A stretch of DNA of 64,000 bases from Anaerolineae bacterium (GTDB taxonomy: Bacteria; Chloroflexota; Anaerolineae; Aggregatilineales; Phototrophicaceae), in NCBI GenBank assembly GCA_022841825.1, contig JALHQT010000006.1, forward strand, positions 1 to 64,000. The letters run 5' to 3'. Shown here piece after piece: positions 50,636 through 59,272 of this stretch. The number at the start of each line of letters is the position of its first letter. Position 1 is the first letter of the stretch. The translations under genes and the position numbers were made by a program. Below the pieces are notes generated by a model that made no database searches, was not told the origin of the DNA, and saw only the letters and a program-made list of their open reading frames with translations.

Positions 50636-52481
50636 AGAAACCGTCATCGTCCGGCTGAGGGACAACGACATCCTACAGGTCAAACAGACTGTCGATCTGC
50701 TGCGAACACAAATCTATGCCAAGCCCATCGATACCGCATTTCTGGAAAATCAGCTTGCTAAGATTGGCGATTTTGTCGCTCGCGCCGAAGCAGAACACAG
50801 GCAGTCCAGGCGTGAGGGGCGTTTCGAGAGCCTGTACAACGTCACGCGCACCATCGGCGAATCGTTGGATTTGCAGACCGTGCTTGATCACGTCATGGAC
50901 TCGGTCATCCAGCTTTCTGGCGCGGAGCGCGGCTTTCTGGTCTTGCGCGACGACGACGGGGGCGTGCGGGTCGCGGCAGCGCGCGGCATTGACCAGCAAA
51001 CGCTGACCAGCGACAAATTCGCTTTCAGCCGCACAGTCATCAACCGCGTGATCGACGAAGGCATGCCCATCCTGACGACCAACGCCAGCGAAGACCCGCG
51101 TTTCGCCGGGCAGCAGAGCATCATGACGCAGGCGCTGCGCAGCATCATGGCATCACCGCTGCGCGTGCGCGGGCATGTCATCGGGGTCGCCTATGTCGAT
51201 AACCGCGCGCACTCCGGCTTGTTCGCGCAGGATGACCTGGTAGCGTTGGAGACCTTCAGCGTTCAGGCGGCGATTGCCATCGAAAACGCCCGCCTCTTCG
51301 CCGCGACCGACCAGGAATTGCAGCGGCGCGTCGAGGAACTGACGCAGCTTCGGCGCATCGACCAACAGATCAGTGAAACGCTCGACCCACGCAAGACGAT
51401 GCTGACCGCGCTCGATTGGGTCTGTCGGCTGGCAGGCGCGGAAGTCGGGCATGTCGGGCAGCTTGTCGGCGACCCGCCGAGTGTCCAGGCGGTCTACCAT
51501 TACGGCATCAGCACCAACGAGACACAGCCGCTTCAGCTCGAAACGTTCTATCCTGAAGTCATCGACGCGGCGTATCGCGGCGAAACCGTCTCGATGACGA
51601 ATGAAGCACGCGGTTACGCCGTCCTGATCATCCCCATCAGACGCGAGGAACGCCTGATCTGCGTGGTTGTGCTCCGGCGGGCGGATGAGTTCGCTCCAGA
51701 AGCGCGCGAACTGGTCGAGCGTGTCATCACGCGCGCCGCCGTCGCCATCGAAAATGCGCAGCTTTACGAGCGGGTGCGTGAAGCGGATAAGGCAAAGAGC
51801 GAGTTCGTCGGCATCGTCGCCCACGATCTTAAGGTGCCGATGACCAGCATCTACGGCTACAGCGACCTGCTGCTGATGGATCGCGCAAACCTCGCCCCGC
51901 ACCATGTCGATTTCCTCGGCAGGATCAAGGACACCGTGCGACGCATGGAAAACCTGGTCGCCGATCTGGCGGACATCAGCCGTATCGAAAGCGGTCACTT
52001 CTATATGGACCCGACGCGCGTCCCGGTCGACAAGGTCATCCAGGAGATCCGTGATGCGACGATGACACAGATCAACTCGCGGCATCATACGCTGATGGAG
52101 CATATCGCGCCCAACCTGCCCGATATGCACACCGATTACTACCGCCTGATCCAGGTGTTGACCAATCTGGTCAGCAACGCCTACAAGTACACGCCGGAAA
52201 ACGGGACAATCACGATCTCTGCGCGTCAGCAGGACGACCGCGTCGAGTTCAGCGTGCGCGATACAGGCATCGGCATGACGCGCGAGCAGATCGCCATGCT
52301 CGGCGTCAAGTTCTGGCGCGCGGAAGACGACTTCACTCGTTCGCAACCAGGGACGGGATTGGGCTTCGCTATCACCAAGTCGCTGGTCGAACTGATGGGC
52401 AGCTTCATCAAGATCGACAGCGCGCCCGGCGTGGGCAGCAGCTTCAGCTTCAGCGTCGCCATCGCGGAGGACAACTCATGA
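50628..52481 (+). CDS. GAF-domain sensor histidine kinase
   Basis: A 617-residue soluble histidine kinase. After a short N-terminal coiled segment come two GAF domains (about residues 60-215, with DLQTVLDHVMDSVIQLSGAE, and about 235-385, with LDPRKTMLTALDWVCRLAGAE) that bind small ligands. The dimerisation/phosphoacceptor helix has His399 in VAHDLKVPMTSIYGYSD, then the HATPase region with NLVSNAYKYTPENG, DTGIGMT and GTGLGFAITKSLVE. No membrane segment and no receiver domain are seen. The start overlaps the endonuclease III end by 8 bases, and the next kinase overlaps its stop by four. Confidence 0.93.
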   Translation: MAEETVIVRLRDNDILQVKQTVDLLRTQIYAKPIDTAFLENQLAKIGDFVARAEAEHRQSRREGRFESLYNVTRTIGESLDLQTVLDHVMDSVIQLSGAERGFLVLRDDDGGVRVAAARGIDQQTLTSDKFAFSRTVINRVIDEGMPILTTNASEDPRFAGQQSIMTQALRSIMASPLRVRGHVIGVAYVDNRAHSGLFAQDDLVALETFSVQAAIAIENARLFAATDQELQRRVEELTQLRRIDQQISETLDPRKTMLTALDWVCRLAGAEVGHVGQLVGDPPSVQAVYHYGISTNETQPLQLETFYPEVIDAAYRGETVSMTNEARGYAVLIIPIRREERLICVVVLRRADEFAPEARELVERVITRAAVAIENAQLYERVREADKAKSEFVGIVAHDLKVPMTSIYGYSDLLLMDRANLAPHHVDFLGRIKDTVRRMENLVADLADISRIESGHFYMDPTRVPVDKVIQEIRDATMTQINSRHHTLMEHIAPNLPDMHTDYYRLIQVLTNLVSNAYKYTPENGTITISARQQDDRVEFSVRDTGIGMTREQIAMLGVKFWRAEDDFTRSQPGTGLGFAITKSLVELMGSFIKIDSAPGVGSSFSFSVAIAEDNS

Positions 52482-53347
52482 GCAGTACTCAAGACGTACA
52501 GGACAAAATTCAGGCGCTGATCGAAGATGCGAAGAAGGGGGCGATCATTCCCGTGCGCCTCGCCGGGCAGCTTGAGGAAATCGCCGCACTGCTCAACGCG
52601 GCGGCGGATGCGACCGCTGCCAGTGCGCCTGCCGACTCGGCATCGCCCGACCTGCTGCGCGAGCAGGCATACTTCGTCTCGCACGCCATCCATGAGCTGC
52701 GCACGCCCATGACGAGCATTCGTGGTTATGCCGACATGCTCGTCAACCCGGCGATGGGGTCGCTGTCGGACATGCAGAAGCAGTTTATGGAGACAATCCG
52801 CACGAATTCCCGGCGCATGGACACGCTGATGACCGACGTCAGTGACATCGCCAAGATCCGGGGAGGCACGCTCAAAATCGCCATCAAGATGGACATGTTC
52901 AAGAACATCGCCATGATGGTCGAAAACGCGATGATGCCGACCGCAGAACAGCTTGGACGAACGCTGACCTTCGACATCCCCCAGGGGCTGCCGCTGCTGA
53001 ACACCGATGGCGAGATGCTGGCGAAGGCGATCAACAAGCTGGTCGAAAACGGGCTGCGCTACCAGGAACACGAAGGGGGTAGGGTGACGGTGCGCGGGCG
53101 CGCAGAGGGCAATAGGCTTGTCATCGAGATCGCAGACACAGGCATCGGCATGACAGCGGATGATCTGGCGCAGTTGGGGACAGTCTACTTTCGGTCGGAG
53201 AATGAGGTCGTGCGCAGCCACAAGGGCAGCGGATTGGGCGTTCCAGTCGCCTATGGCATCCTGAAGGCGCTCGGCGGCAGCGTGGATGTGACGAGCAAAG
53301 AAGGCGAGGGCACGACGTTCACGATTCGGATCGCGGGGATGGGGTAG
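52478..53347 (+). CDS. Short histidine kinase without sensor domain
   Basis: A 289-residue histidine kinase made of an N-terminal segment of about 60 residues, a HisKA domain (His72 in VSHAIHELRTPMTSIRGYAD) and a HATPase domain (NKLVENGLRYQEHEGG, DTGIGMTADDLAQLG, GSGLGVPVAYGILKALGG). It lacks GAF, PAS or membrane parts, so it may form mixed dimers with the kinase encoded just upstream, whose stop it overlaps (ATGA). The partner response regulator is not in the window. Confidence 0.92.
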   Translation: MSSTQDVQDKIQALIEDAKKGAIIPVRLAGQLEEIAALLNAAADATAASAPADSASPDLLREQAYFVSHAIHELRTPMTSIRGYADMLVNPAMGSLSDMQKQFMETIRTNSRRMDTLMTDVSDIAKIRGGTLKIAIKMDMFKNIAMMVENAMMPTAEQLGRTLTFDIPQGLPLLNTDGEMLAKAINKLVENGLRYQEHEGGRVTVRGRAEGNRLVIEIADTGIGMTADDLAQLGTVYFRSENEVVRSHKGSGLGVPVAYGILKALGGSVDVTSKEGEGTTFTIRIAGMG

Positions 53348-53686
53348 CTACTTTGGATAATGAACCATTCCTGTATCACGATCTTCATCGAACAGCTGCG
53401 CAAACTCAGATAACTGAGTGATTGCATCGCCGATGTCTTCCTGGTAACGGTAAGGCAGGCAGAACAACCCAAAGAAATCTGTCCGTGCTCTCGTTCGTCC
53501 AGCAAACGGATGATCAAACGTGACCATCACAAGCCGCTGCTGAGTAGCATAAATCAAATGCTCTTCATCGGTTTTAGCTTCCATGCCCACATCGACAGCC
53601 ATCACCACCGTTACGCCTTGCGATTGAAGCGCATGAGCGATTTTGCGGCTCATATGTTCATCGAAGTAGAGACCGACGCTGCTCAT
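53348..53686 (-). CDS. DUF5615 PIN-like toxin, copy 1
   Basis: A 112-residue PIN-like (DUF5615) protein, the likely RNase toxin of a type II system. It has LYFDEHMSRKIAHALQSQGV at the N-terminus (catalytic acidic residues Asp and Glu), DEEHLIYATQQRLVMVTFDH (second acidic site) and FGLFCLPYRYQEDIG. The gene overlaps the upstream DUF433 antitoxin by four bases. It is convergent with the histidine kinase at 52478: their stops touch. A diverged duplicate lies at 54346-54678. Confidence 0.85.
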   Translation of the reverse strand: MSSVGLYFDEHMSRKIAHALQSQGVTVVMAVDVGMEAKTDEEHLIYATQQRLVMVTFDHPFAGRTRARTDFFGLFCLPYRYQEDIGDAITQLSEFAQLFDEDRDTGMVHYPK

Positions 53687-53979
53687 TTTGGCCAGTTCTG
53701 GAATTTGCGGTTTGCTTCTTCAGACTCCTTCGCATCAGCAGCGTACTCGGCATCTATTGCATCTTTGTGTTCGCGATAATAGAGCAAAGCTGCCAAAACC
53801 TGCTCTTCAGACAATGTGAAATTGTAAGCAAGTTCGGTAACTGAGCTGGCATTCTTGACTTGATCAATTACGATGAACGAAACAGGCAGCCGCCGCCCAC
53901 GAATGTTGGCGCGACCATCGCGCATCTCGATGTACTTGCTGAGATCGACCGTTGTTGGGTTGGCGGTTGGCGCAGTCAT
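53683..53979 (-). CDS. DUF433 antitoxin, copy 1
   Basis: A 98-residue DUF433 protein, the usual partner of DUF5615 toxins. It has the family core YIEMRDGRANIRGRRLPVSF and a winged-helix-like C-terminal part (SSVTELAYNFTLSEEQVLAA) thought to bind DNA and toxin. The first 36 residues are almost identical to copy 2 (54675-54980), while the rest diverges. The start at 53979 is supported by GAGGG upstream. The operon promoter has a minus-strand TACAAT. Confidence 0.85.
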   Translation of the reverse strand: MTAPTANPTTVDLSKYIEMRDGRANIRGRRLPVSFIVIDQVKNASSVTELAYNFTLSEEQVLAALLYYREHKDAIDAEYAADAKESEEANRKFQNWPK

Positions 53980-54007
53980 AACTCTGACCCTCAAGTAAAC
54001 TGCGCAT

Positions 54008-54013
54008 ATTGTA
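54008..54013 (-). promoter_or_regulatory. Conserved -10 box of toxin-antitoxin copy 1
   Basis: On the minus strand TACAAT (ATTGTA on the plus strand) sits 29 bases before the antitoxin start, inside the block TGCGCATATTGTAGCATGAT. The same block with one change (TGCGCAAATTGTAGCATGAT) precedes copy 2 at 55002-55021, with its own TACAAT at 55009-55014. Conservation in a non-coding area suggests promoter plus operator. No good -35 was found. Confidence 0.5.
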
Positions 54014-54059
54014 GCATGATCGCGAGATAGTGATGGGCAGTGAGCCACGGGGGAGTGTC

Positions 54060-54323
54060 ATGTTCCAACTTGCGATTGACGACCAACTGGCATCACGTCT
54101 GAAGGCGATTGCTGAACGCGAGCGGCGTCCGATTGAAGATGTGCTGGAGACGATGGTTGAACGATACGAAACCGCCATTACCACCGAACGCACGGTTGAT
54201 GAACGTGCCTTGGCGCTCGAACAATTCATCGGTGCGATCAAGGACAACATTACAGACGCATCTATGACCGTACGCGAGACAATGGCGGAATTCTATCGGC
54301 GGAAGTCTGACGATCCTGATTGA
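54060..54323 (+). CDS. Ribbon-helix-helix-like small protein
   Basis: An 87-residue protein with an N-terminal MFQLAIDDQLASRLKAIAER followed by RRPIEDVLETMVERYE, which resembles a CopG/Arc ribbon-helix-helix DNA-binding fold. The C-terminal half is helical and acidic. It lies on the plus strand between the two toxin-antitoxin cassettes, head-to-head with antitoxin 1 and tail-to-tail with toxin 2. It may be another antitoxin-type regulator whose toxin is lost. GGGGGAG is 5 bases before the ATG at 54060. Confidence 0.65.
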   Translation: MFQLAIDDQLASRLKAIAERERRPIEDVLETMVERYETAITTERTVDERALALEQFIGAIKDNITDASMTVRETMAEFYRRKSDDPD

Positions 54324-54345
54324 AACGGATTCGAATAAATCCTGA

Positions 54346-54678
54346 CTACGGCATCCAGTGAACCTTGCCCGTGTCCTTGTTTTCATCAAAAAGCTCGGCA
54401 AACTCTGTGAGCAGCGCAATCATCCCTCCAACATCCTCACGAAAATCCTGTTGCAAGCACAGCAGGGCGAAAAAATCGGTTCGCCGCATGGTGATGCCTG
54501 CGAAAGGGCGGTCGAACGTCACCATCACCATCTGTTTTTCAGTCGCATAGGCGAGATGCTGCTCGTCAGGCTTGCCCGCCATACCGACATCGACCGCCAT
54601 CACGCAGGGATAACCTGCCGACGAAAGCGCGTTAGCGACGACGCGCCGCATATGCTCGTCGAAGTAAAAGGCAATCAC
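54346..54678 (-). CDS. DUF5615 PIN-like toxin, copy 2
   Basis: A 110-residue DUF5615 protein that parallels copy 1 along its full length (FYFDEHMRRVVANALSSAGY, DEQHLAYATEKQMVMVTFDR, ALLCLQQDFREDVG), including the acidic residues. It overlaps the antitoxin gene 54675-54980 by four bases, the same arrangement as in copy 1. Divergence of the two copies suggests an old duplication with separate partner specificity. Confidence 0.85.
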   Translation of the reverse strand: MIAFYFDEHMRRVVANALSSAGYPCVMAVDVGMAGKPDEQHLAYATEKQMVMVTFDRPFAGITMRRTDFFALLCLQQDFREDVGGMIALLTEFAELFDENKDTGKVHWMP

Positions 54679-54980
54679 GATTGTCCGGGTTTCCGTTTGC
54701 CATACTTCTCGTGCATTTCGCGCGAGGCAGCGCGTTCTTCCTCATCCTGGCGATCAATCTCGTCTTGATGCTCATAGTAGTAAAGCAGTGCAGCGACGAC
54801 TTGTGACTCGCTGATGGTGAACTCATATGCGATCTCGGCATTAGAAAGCCCATTCACGAGCGCCGCGCCGGCAATGAACGAAACAGGCAGCCGCCGCCCG
54901 CGAATGTTGGCGCGTCCCTCGCGCATCTCGATGTATTTGCTCAGATCGACCGTTGTTGGGTTGGAGGTTGGCGCAGTCAT
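54675..54980 (-). CDS. DUF433 antitoxin, copy 2
   Basis: A 101-residue DUF433 protein: TVDLSKYIEMREGRANIRGR in the N-terminal half, then NGLSNAEIAYEFTISESQVV and an acidic, charged tail ending KYGKRKPGQS. Its first 36 residues differ from copy 1 at only two positions. The start at 54980 is supported by GAGGA about 9 bases upstream. The upstream block TGCGCAAATTGTAGCATGAT is shared with copy 1. Confidence 0.85.
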   Translation of the reverse strand: MTAPTSNPTTVDLSKYIEMREGRANIRGRRLPVSFIAGAALVNGLSNAEIAYEFTISESQVVAALLYYYEHQDEIDRQDEEERAASREMHEKYGKRKPGQS

Positions 54981-55116
54981 GGCATCAATCCTCAGGCTTA
55001 TTGCGCAAATTGTAGCATGATATCCCACACCGTCCGCGCATTGACCGCATCCCCCCTCTTGGCGTATCATCAGCGGCGTTGTGTCGCAGCCAGAAGCCGA
55101 AAGCTGAACGTCACCC

Positions 55117-56937
55117 ATGCCAAAGCACATCCATGTCTCCGTCGCCTGGCCCTACGCCAACGGCGACCTCCATGTCGGGCATCTCGCGGGCGCGTACCTC
55201 CCCGCCGACATCTTCGCGCGCTACCACCGCCTGGCGGGCAACCATGTGCTGATGGTCAGCGGTTCGGACAGTCACGGCACGCCGATCTCGGTCGAAGCGG
55301 ACAAGCGCGGCATCCCGGCGCGGCAGGTGTTCGAGCACTATCACGAGCGCTTCCTGCTCGCGCAGAAGAAGATCGGCATCAGCTACGACCTGTTCACGCA
55401 CACGGACACCGAGAATCATCACCGCGTCTCGCAGGATTTCTTCCTCAAGCTGCTCGAAACCGGCTGCCTCTACAAAGAGACGCAGGATCTGATGTACAGC
55501 GAACTCGAAAAGCGCTTCCTGCCCGACCGCTACGTCGAAGGCGAGTGCTACATCTGCCACTACGCCAACGCGCGCGGCGACCAATGCGATAACTGCGGCA
55601 ACCTGCTCGACGCCACTAAGTTGATCAACCCGCGCAACCGCGCCAACCCCGACGACAAGCTGATCGTGCGCACCAGCGAGCACTTCTTCCTGGATCTCGG
55701 TCGATTCGAGCCGCAGTTGATCGAATACCTCGACAAACACGCCGACCACTGGCGTCCGCAGGTGACGCGCTTCAGCCGCAACTTCGTCGCCGACGGGCTG
55801 CACGGACGCCCGATCACACGCGACATCGACTGGGGCATCGACGTGCCGCTGGAAGGCTGGGAAGCGAAGAAGCTCTACGTCTGGTTCGAGGCGGTCATCG
55901 GCTACTTCGCCGCCAGTGTCGAATGGGCGAAGAACATCGGCAAGCCCGACGCCTGGAAAGACTGGTGGTATAACCCGGATGCGCAGATCTACAACTTCAT
56001 CGGCAAGGACAACATCCCCTTCCACACCATCATCTGGCAGGCGGAGCTGATGGGTGTGAACGGAATCTACAACGGCGATGAGGACAACATCGGGGTGCGC
56101 TATGATGCGCCGCTGCAACTCCCCTACGATGTGCCCGCCAACGAGTTCATGAATATCGAAGGCGATAAGTTCAGCAAAAGCCGCAACTGGGCGATCTGGC
56201 TGCCAGACATCCTCGAACGCTACCAGCCTGACGCCATCCGCTATTACGTCGCGGCGACCTTCCCGGAAACCGCCGATGCCGACTTCGCCTGGGATGGCTT
56301 CTTCAACCGCGTCAACGGCGAGTTGCTTGCCGCCTGGGGCAACCTGGTCAACCGTATGTTGAGCTTCGCCTACAAGCGCTTCGAGGGCAAAGTGCCGTCA
56401 CCAGAATCGTTGACCCCCGAAGATGAGGCGATGATCGCCAAGGCAGAGGCGGGCTTCGAGGAGGTCGGAGGGCTGTTAGAAGCGGTGCGGCTGCGCGAGG
56501 CGCTGGTGACGGCGATGGGGCTTGTCCGCGAGGCGAACGGCTACCTCGACCGCCGCGAACCCTGGAAGCGCATCAAGGGCGACCCGGAAGATGCGGCAAA
56601 GTCCGTCTACGCCATCCTGCGCGTGATCGACAACCTGAACGTCCTGCTCGCGCCCTACCTGCCCTTTATGGCGCAGCAGGTGCATGAATACCTGGGCTAC
56701 GACGGCACGATCTTTGGCGAGCAGAGGATCGTCGAATACCGGGAGGCGACGCGCCCGCACAAAGCACTGATCTACGACGGCACGAACGCGATCGGACGCT
56801 GGCAAAAGCGCGCGCTGCCGCAGGGGCAGGCGCTGCGCGAGCCGAAGGCGCTGGTCGTCAAGCTGGAGCCAGAGGTCATCGACCGCGAGCGCGGCTTGCT
56901 GGGTCAGCCGCGCGACGAGCGAGAGATTGTGGTTTAG
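55117..56937 (+). CDS. metG: Methionyl-tRNA synthetase
   Basis: A 606-residue class I aminoacyl-tRNA synthetase charging tRNA(Met). The ATP-binding HIGH-type motif is HVGHLAG within PYANGDLHVGHLAGAYLPAD, the KMSKS loop is FSKSRNWAIW (near residue 350), and the zinc knuckle is CYICHYANARGDQCDNCG (near residue 147). The anticodon-binding helices follow (GNLVNRMLSFAYKRFEG). The C-terminal EMAP-like dimerisation domain found in many MetRS is absent. The stop overlaps the convergent epimerase stop by four bases, so the two transcripts overlap. Confidence 0.95.
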   Translation: MPKHIHVSVAWPYANGDLHVGHLAGAYLPADIFARYHRLAGNHVLMVSGSDSHGTPISVEADKRGIPARQVFEHYHERFLLAQKKIGISYDLFTHTDTENHHRVSQDFFLKLLETGCLYKETQDLMYSELEKRFLPDRYVEGECYICHYANARGDQCDNCGNLLDATKLINPRNRANPDDKLIVRTSEHFFLDLGRFEPQLIEYLDKHADHWRPQVTRFSRNFVADGLHGRPITRDIDWGIDVPLEGWEAKKLYVWFEAVIGYFAASVEWAKNIGKPDAWKDWWYNPDAQIYNFIGKDNIPFHTIIWQAELMGVNGIYNGDEDNIGVRYDAPLQLPYDVPANEFMNIEGDKFSKSRNWAIWLPDILERYQPDAIRYYVAATFPETADADFAWDGFFNRVNGELLAAWGNLVNRMLSFAYKRFEGKVPSPESLTPEDEAMIAKAEAGFEEVGGLLEAVRLREALVTAMGLVREANGYLDRREPWKRIKGDPEDAAKSVYAILRVIDNLNVLLAPYLPFMAQQVHEYLGYDGTIFGEQRIVEYREATRPHKALIYDGTNAIGRWQKRALPQGQALREPKALVVKLEPEVIDRERGLLGQPRDEREIVV

Positions 56938-57980
56938 AAGAACAGCTTCGCAAAGCGCAGCGCACCCTGGCTCCACGGCACGCGGTGTGAGACGCCGCTC
57001 TTGCCCTCGAACTCTTGCAGGTGCGCCAGATACCACTCGTAGTTACGCACCAGCGCCTGCTTGTTGCTGTACTTCGGCTTCCAGCCCAGGATGCGCTCCG
57101 CCTTCTCAATCGAGACGAACGAGTCCTTGCTTGCCGTCTCGTACACCCAGGGATAAAGCGGCGACAGCTTGAGCTTCTCCAGGATGCGCAGCGCGATGAT
57201 GATCGGCTCAACCGGTGTCGGGCGGATCTTCTTGCCGAAGCCCGCATGATCCAGCACCGCCTGGTAATCCTCACGCATCGTCGTGAAGTCCTTCGCGCCG
57301 ACGTTGAAGGTGTCGTTGACGACCGCCTGGTCAAGCGTCGCGCACAGGTAGATCGCGTCGCACAGGTCTTCAACATCCAGCAATTGATAGCGATTCTTGC
57401 CGCTGCCGATCATCGGGAAGCCGCGCCCATCCTTCGCCCAGTCGTAGAACAGCGCGAACACGCCCAGGCGTTCGGGTCCGATGAACGACTTCGGGCGGAT
57501 GATCGGCACACACAGCCCCTTGGCGCGGAACTTCAGACACTCCTCCTCCGCTTCGATCTTCGCCTTGCCATACGGACCCACGCCGATCAGCGAGTCGGTC
57601 TCGTAGAGCGGGTGATGATCCGGCACGCCGTAGACCGCTGTCGAAGAAATGTGGATGACACGCTGCACATTGTGCGCCTGCGCGCTTTCCAGAATGGTGC
57701 GCGTGCCGACAATGTCGGTCGTGTAAATGTCTTCCGCCGTGTACAAGGGTAGCGCCGCCGCCGTATGCACGACGATGTCCACGCCCTGCATCGCCTTATC
57801 GACATCGGCGCGGTTGCGGATGTCGCCCTTGATCTCGGTGATCTGCGAGCGCTCGGGGTAGTCGAAATCGGCGATGTCCAGCGAGACGACGGCATGCCCG
57901 CGCGCCAGCAAATAGCGCGCCATGTTGATGCCGAGGAAACCCGCCCCGCCGGTGATCAGAAACCTCTTTGCTTCAGCCAT
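56934..57980 (-). CDS. NAD-dependent epimerase/dehydratase (extended SDR)
   Basis: A 348-residue extended short-chain dehydrogenase. It has the nucleotide motif ITGGAGFLGINMARYL (residues 8-23), an Asp in SLDIADFDY that selects NAD, the catalytic Ser-Tyr-Lys as STAVYG and YGKAK, and KPKYSNKQALVRNYEWYL at the C-terminus. Relatives are nucleotide-sugar epimerases or dehydratases; the substrate is unknown and no glycan cluster adjoins it. ATG at 57980 is preferred over the in-frame TTG at 57986. Confidence 0.9.
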   Translation of the reverse strand: MAEAKRFLITGGAGFLGINMARYLLARGHAVVSLDIADFDYPERSQITEIKGDIRNRADVDKAMQGVDIVVHTAAALPLYTAEDIYTTDIVGTRTILESAQAHNVQRVIHISSTAVYGVPDHHPLYETDSLIGVGPYGKAKIEAEEECLKFRAKGLCVPIIRPKSFIGPERLGVFALFYDWAKDGRGFPMIGSGKNRYQLLDVEDLCDAIYLCATLDQAVVNDTFNVGAKDFTTMREDYQAVLDHAGFGKKIRPTPVEPIIIALRILEKLKLSPLYPWVYETASKDSFVSIEKAERILGWKPKYSNKQALVRNYEWYLAHLQEFEGKSGVSHRVPWSQGALRFAKLFF

Positions 57981-58044
57981 GCTCAAAATTGCTCCATGCA
58001 GTGTCGCTACTGCTTATATTGTACGGGATGAGTCGCAGCAAAAG

Positions 58045-58105
58045 CGTGCGAAGTGCGTGGTGCGAACCAGAAAGAATTGCCTTTTCGCACTACGCACCTC
58101 GCACA
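58045..58105. repeat. GTGCGAAGTGCG-type inverted repeat
   Basis: GTGCGAAGTGCGTGGTGCGA on the left can pair with TCGCACTACGCACCTCGCAC on the right around CCAGAAAGAATTGCCTTT. The unit is the same family as that at 15294-15363 and lies between two minus-strand genes, just after the stop of the gene at 58114. Confidence 0.65.
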
Positions 58106-58113
58106 TTCACTCG

Positions 58114-58848
58114 TTACTGCTTATCCTCCGGCAAGTCGGGGATCGGTGGGCGGCGTTTGCCGGGCTTGCGCTTGTCGGGCGCAATGCCAGGGGGTGGACG
58201 ATTGGGCGGCAGATCGGCAGGCAGCGTCGGTGGACGTTCGTCCGGCAGCGTCGGCGGCGGCGCACTCATGCCAAAGAGATCGGGGGCGGGCGGCGTCAGC
58301 GGCATCTGCCGCACATGCAGCGCCAGCAAATCCTTGACATGCCCGACGAGTTCGCTGCGCAGGCGTGTATGCTGTTCGCGCGGCAAATCCGCCGCCTCCA
58401 GCGCATCCAAGACAAGATCGACCAGCCCTCGCAGTTCCGCCTCGGATACGGGCTGCCCACCCTGCCGCACCGCGACGAACGGCGCGACATAGTCACCGAT
58501 TGCCGACAACACAGGGGATGCCGAACCGACCACCACGACCAACGGCGGCCACTCGTTGTCTGCGTAATGCGCGCTGCACTGGCTGAATGACGGGAAGAGA
58601 GCACCCGTCAGCACAGTATAGATGCGGGTATAGGTATCCACCCAGAGCTTCAGGTGAACACTCGCTTCGTTGGTGTATGGCACGGGCACATCACCCAAAA
58701 GCGGCAGCGCGCCATGTGCCGCCAGCAGGCGCGCCAGTTCCGGCAGCGGACGCCCATAGTCTCCAGCGCGTGACCATTGAACAGGCGCAAGCTGTGGCGC
58801 ATGACGACGAGCAAGATCGATAAGGGTGCGTTCCAGGCGTTCTTTCAT
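58114..58848 (-). CDS. Hypothetical protein with proline-rich tail
   Basis: A 244-residue protein without a family I recognise. The N-terminal 175 residues are globular (LIDLARRHAPQLAPVQWSRA, then NEWPPLVVVVGSASPVLSAI and LRGLVDLVLDALEAADLPRE), followed by a Pro-rich tail (TPPAPDLFGMSAPPPTLPDE and ending RRPPIPDLPEDKQ). No signal peptide or membrane helix. It is on the minus strand and may be transcribed with the epimerase that follows, though a repeat separates them. Confidence 0.7.
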   Translation of the reverse strand: MKERLERTLIDLARRHAPQLAPVQWSRAGDYGRPLPELARLLAAHGALPLLGDVPVPYTNEASVHLKLWVDTYTRIYTVLTGALFPSFSQCSAHYADNEWPPLVVVVGSASPVLSAIGDYVAPFVAVRQGGQPVSEAELRGLVDLVLDALEAADLPREQHTRLRSELVGHVKDLLALHVRQMPLTPPAPDLFGMSAPPPTLPDERPPTLPADLPPNRPPPGIAPDKRKPGKRRPPIPDLPEDKQ

Positions 58849-59039
58849 GGAGCAGATTCAATCTTCCCAGCGCAGACGACGAATGTCTCCTCAGCACTCA
58901 GTACTTAGTATCTATCCGTAAACTCGTCTTCTTGACCTCACCCCCTCAGTCCCCCTCTCCGTGTACGGAGAGGGGAAGCGAGCGCAGCGAGCAGGGGGGG
59001 AGGTTTCCGGATAGGTTCTCAGTACTCAGCACTGCACCT

Positions 59040-59150
59040 TTAGTTTACGCCACCGCGCGGATTTTGGAAGTAGAGGAGACTCTCACTAATGCCCTGGAAG
59101 AGCAGGCTGACGCCGAAAAACGCTAAGCCGATAATCGTCAGCAGCAGAAT
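59040..59150 (-). pseudogene. C-terminal remnant of a membrane protein gene
   Basis: On the minus strand a 36-residue frame ends at TAA (59042-59040). It reads ILLLTIIGLAFFGVSLLFQG, then ISESLLYFQNPRGGVN: one hydrophobic helix and a short polar end, similar in style to the last helix of TRAP-transporter small permeases (DctQ). A TGA directly upstream in frame and the repeat block behind it mean the 5' part is missing. It is probably a decayed or recombined gene end; the family guess is weak. Confidence 0.4.
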
Positions 59151-59180
59151 TCAATTCGTGAAGACAACTGCGAGCGGCAC

Positions 59181-59272
59181 ATTGAACCGCAAAGAATTGA
59201 ACCGCAAAGACGCGAAGGACGCAAAGAGTAGAAGCTTCGATCTTCGTGTTCTTTGCGCCTTCGCGGTTGAAG
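59181..59272. repeat. TTGAACCGCAAAG / CTTTGCG inverted repeat
   Basis: Left arm TTGAACCGCAAAG occurs twice in a row (59182 and 59197), the second copy continuing ACGCGAAGGACGCAAAGA. Right arm TTCTTTGCGCCTTCGCGGTT pairs with it. The hairpin ends 3 bases before the CocE hydrolase stop, so it may terminate that gene. Homologous elements are at 18282-18354 and 39683-39723. Confidence 0.7.

Noticed and set aside
58932-59126. Small plus-strand frame in the repeat nest
   Set aside because: It translates hairpin repeats and has no ribosome site; the minus-strand remnant in the same place looks more protein-like.
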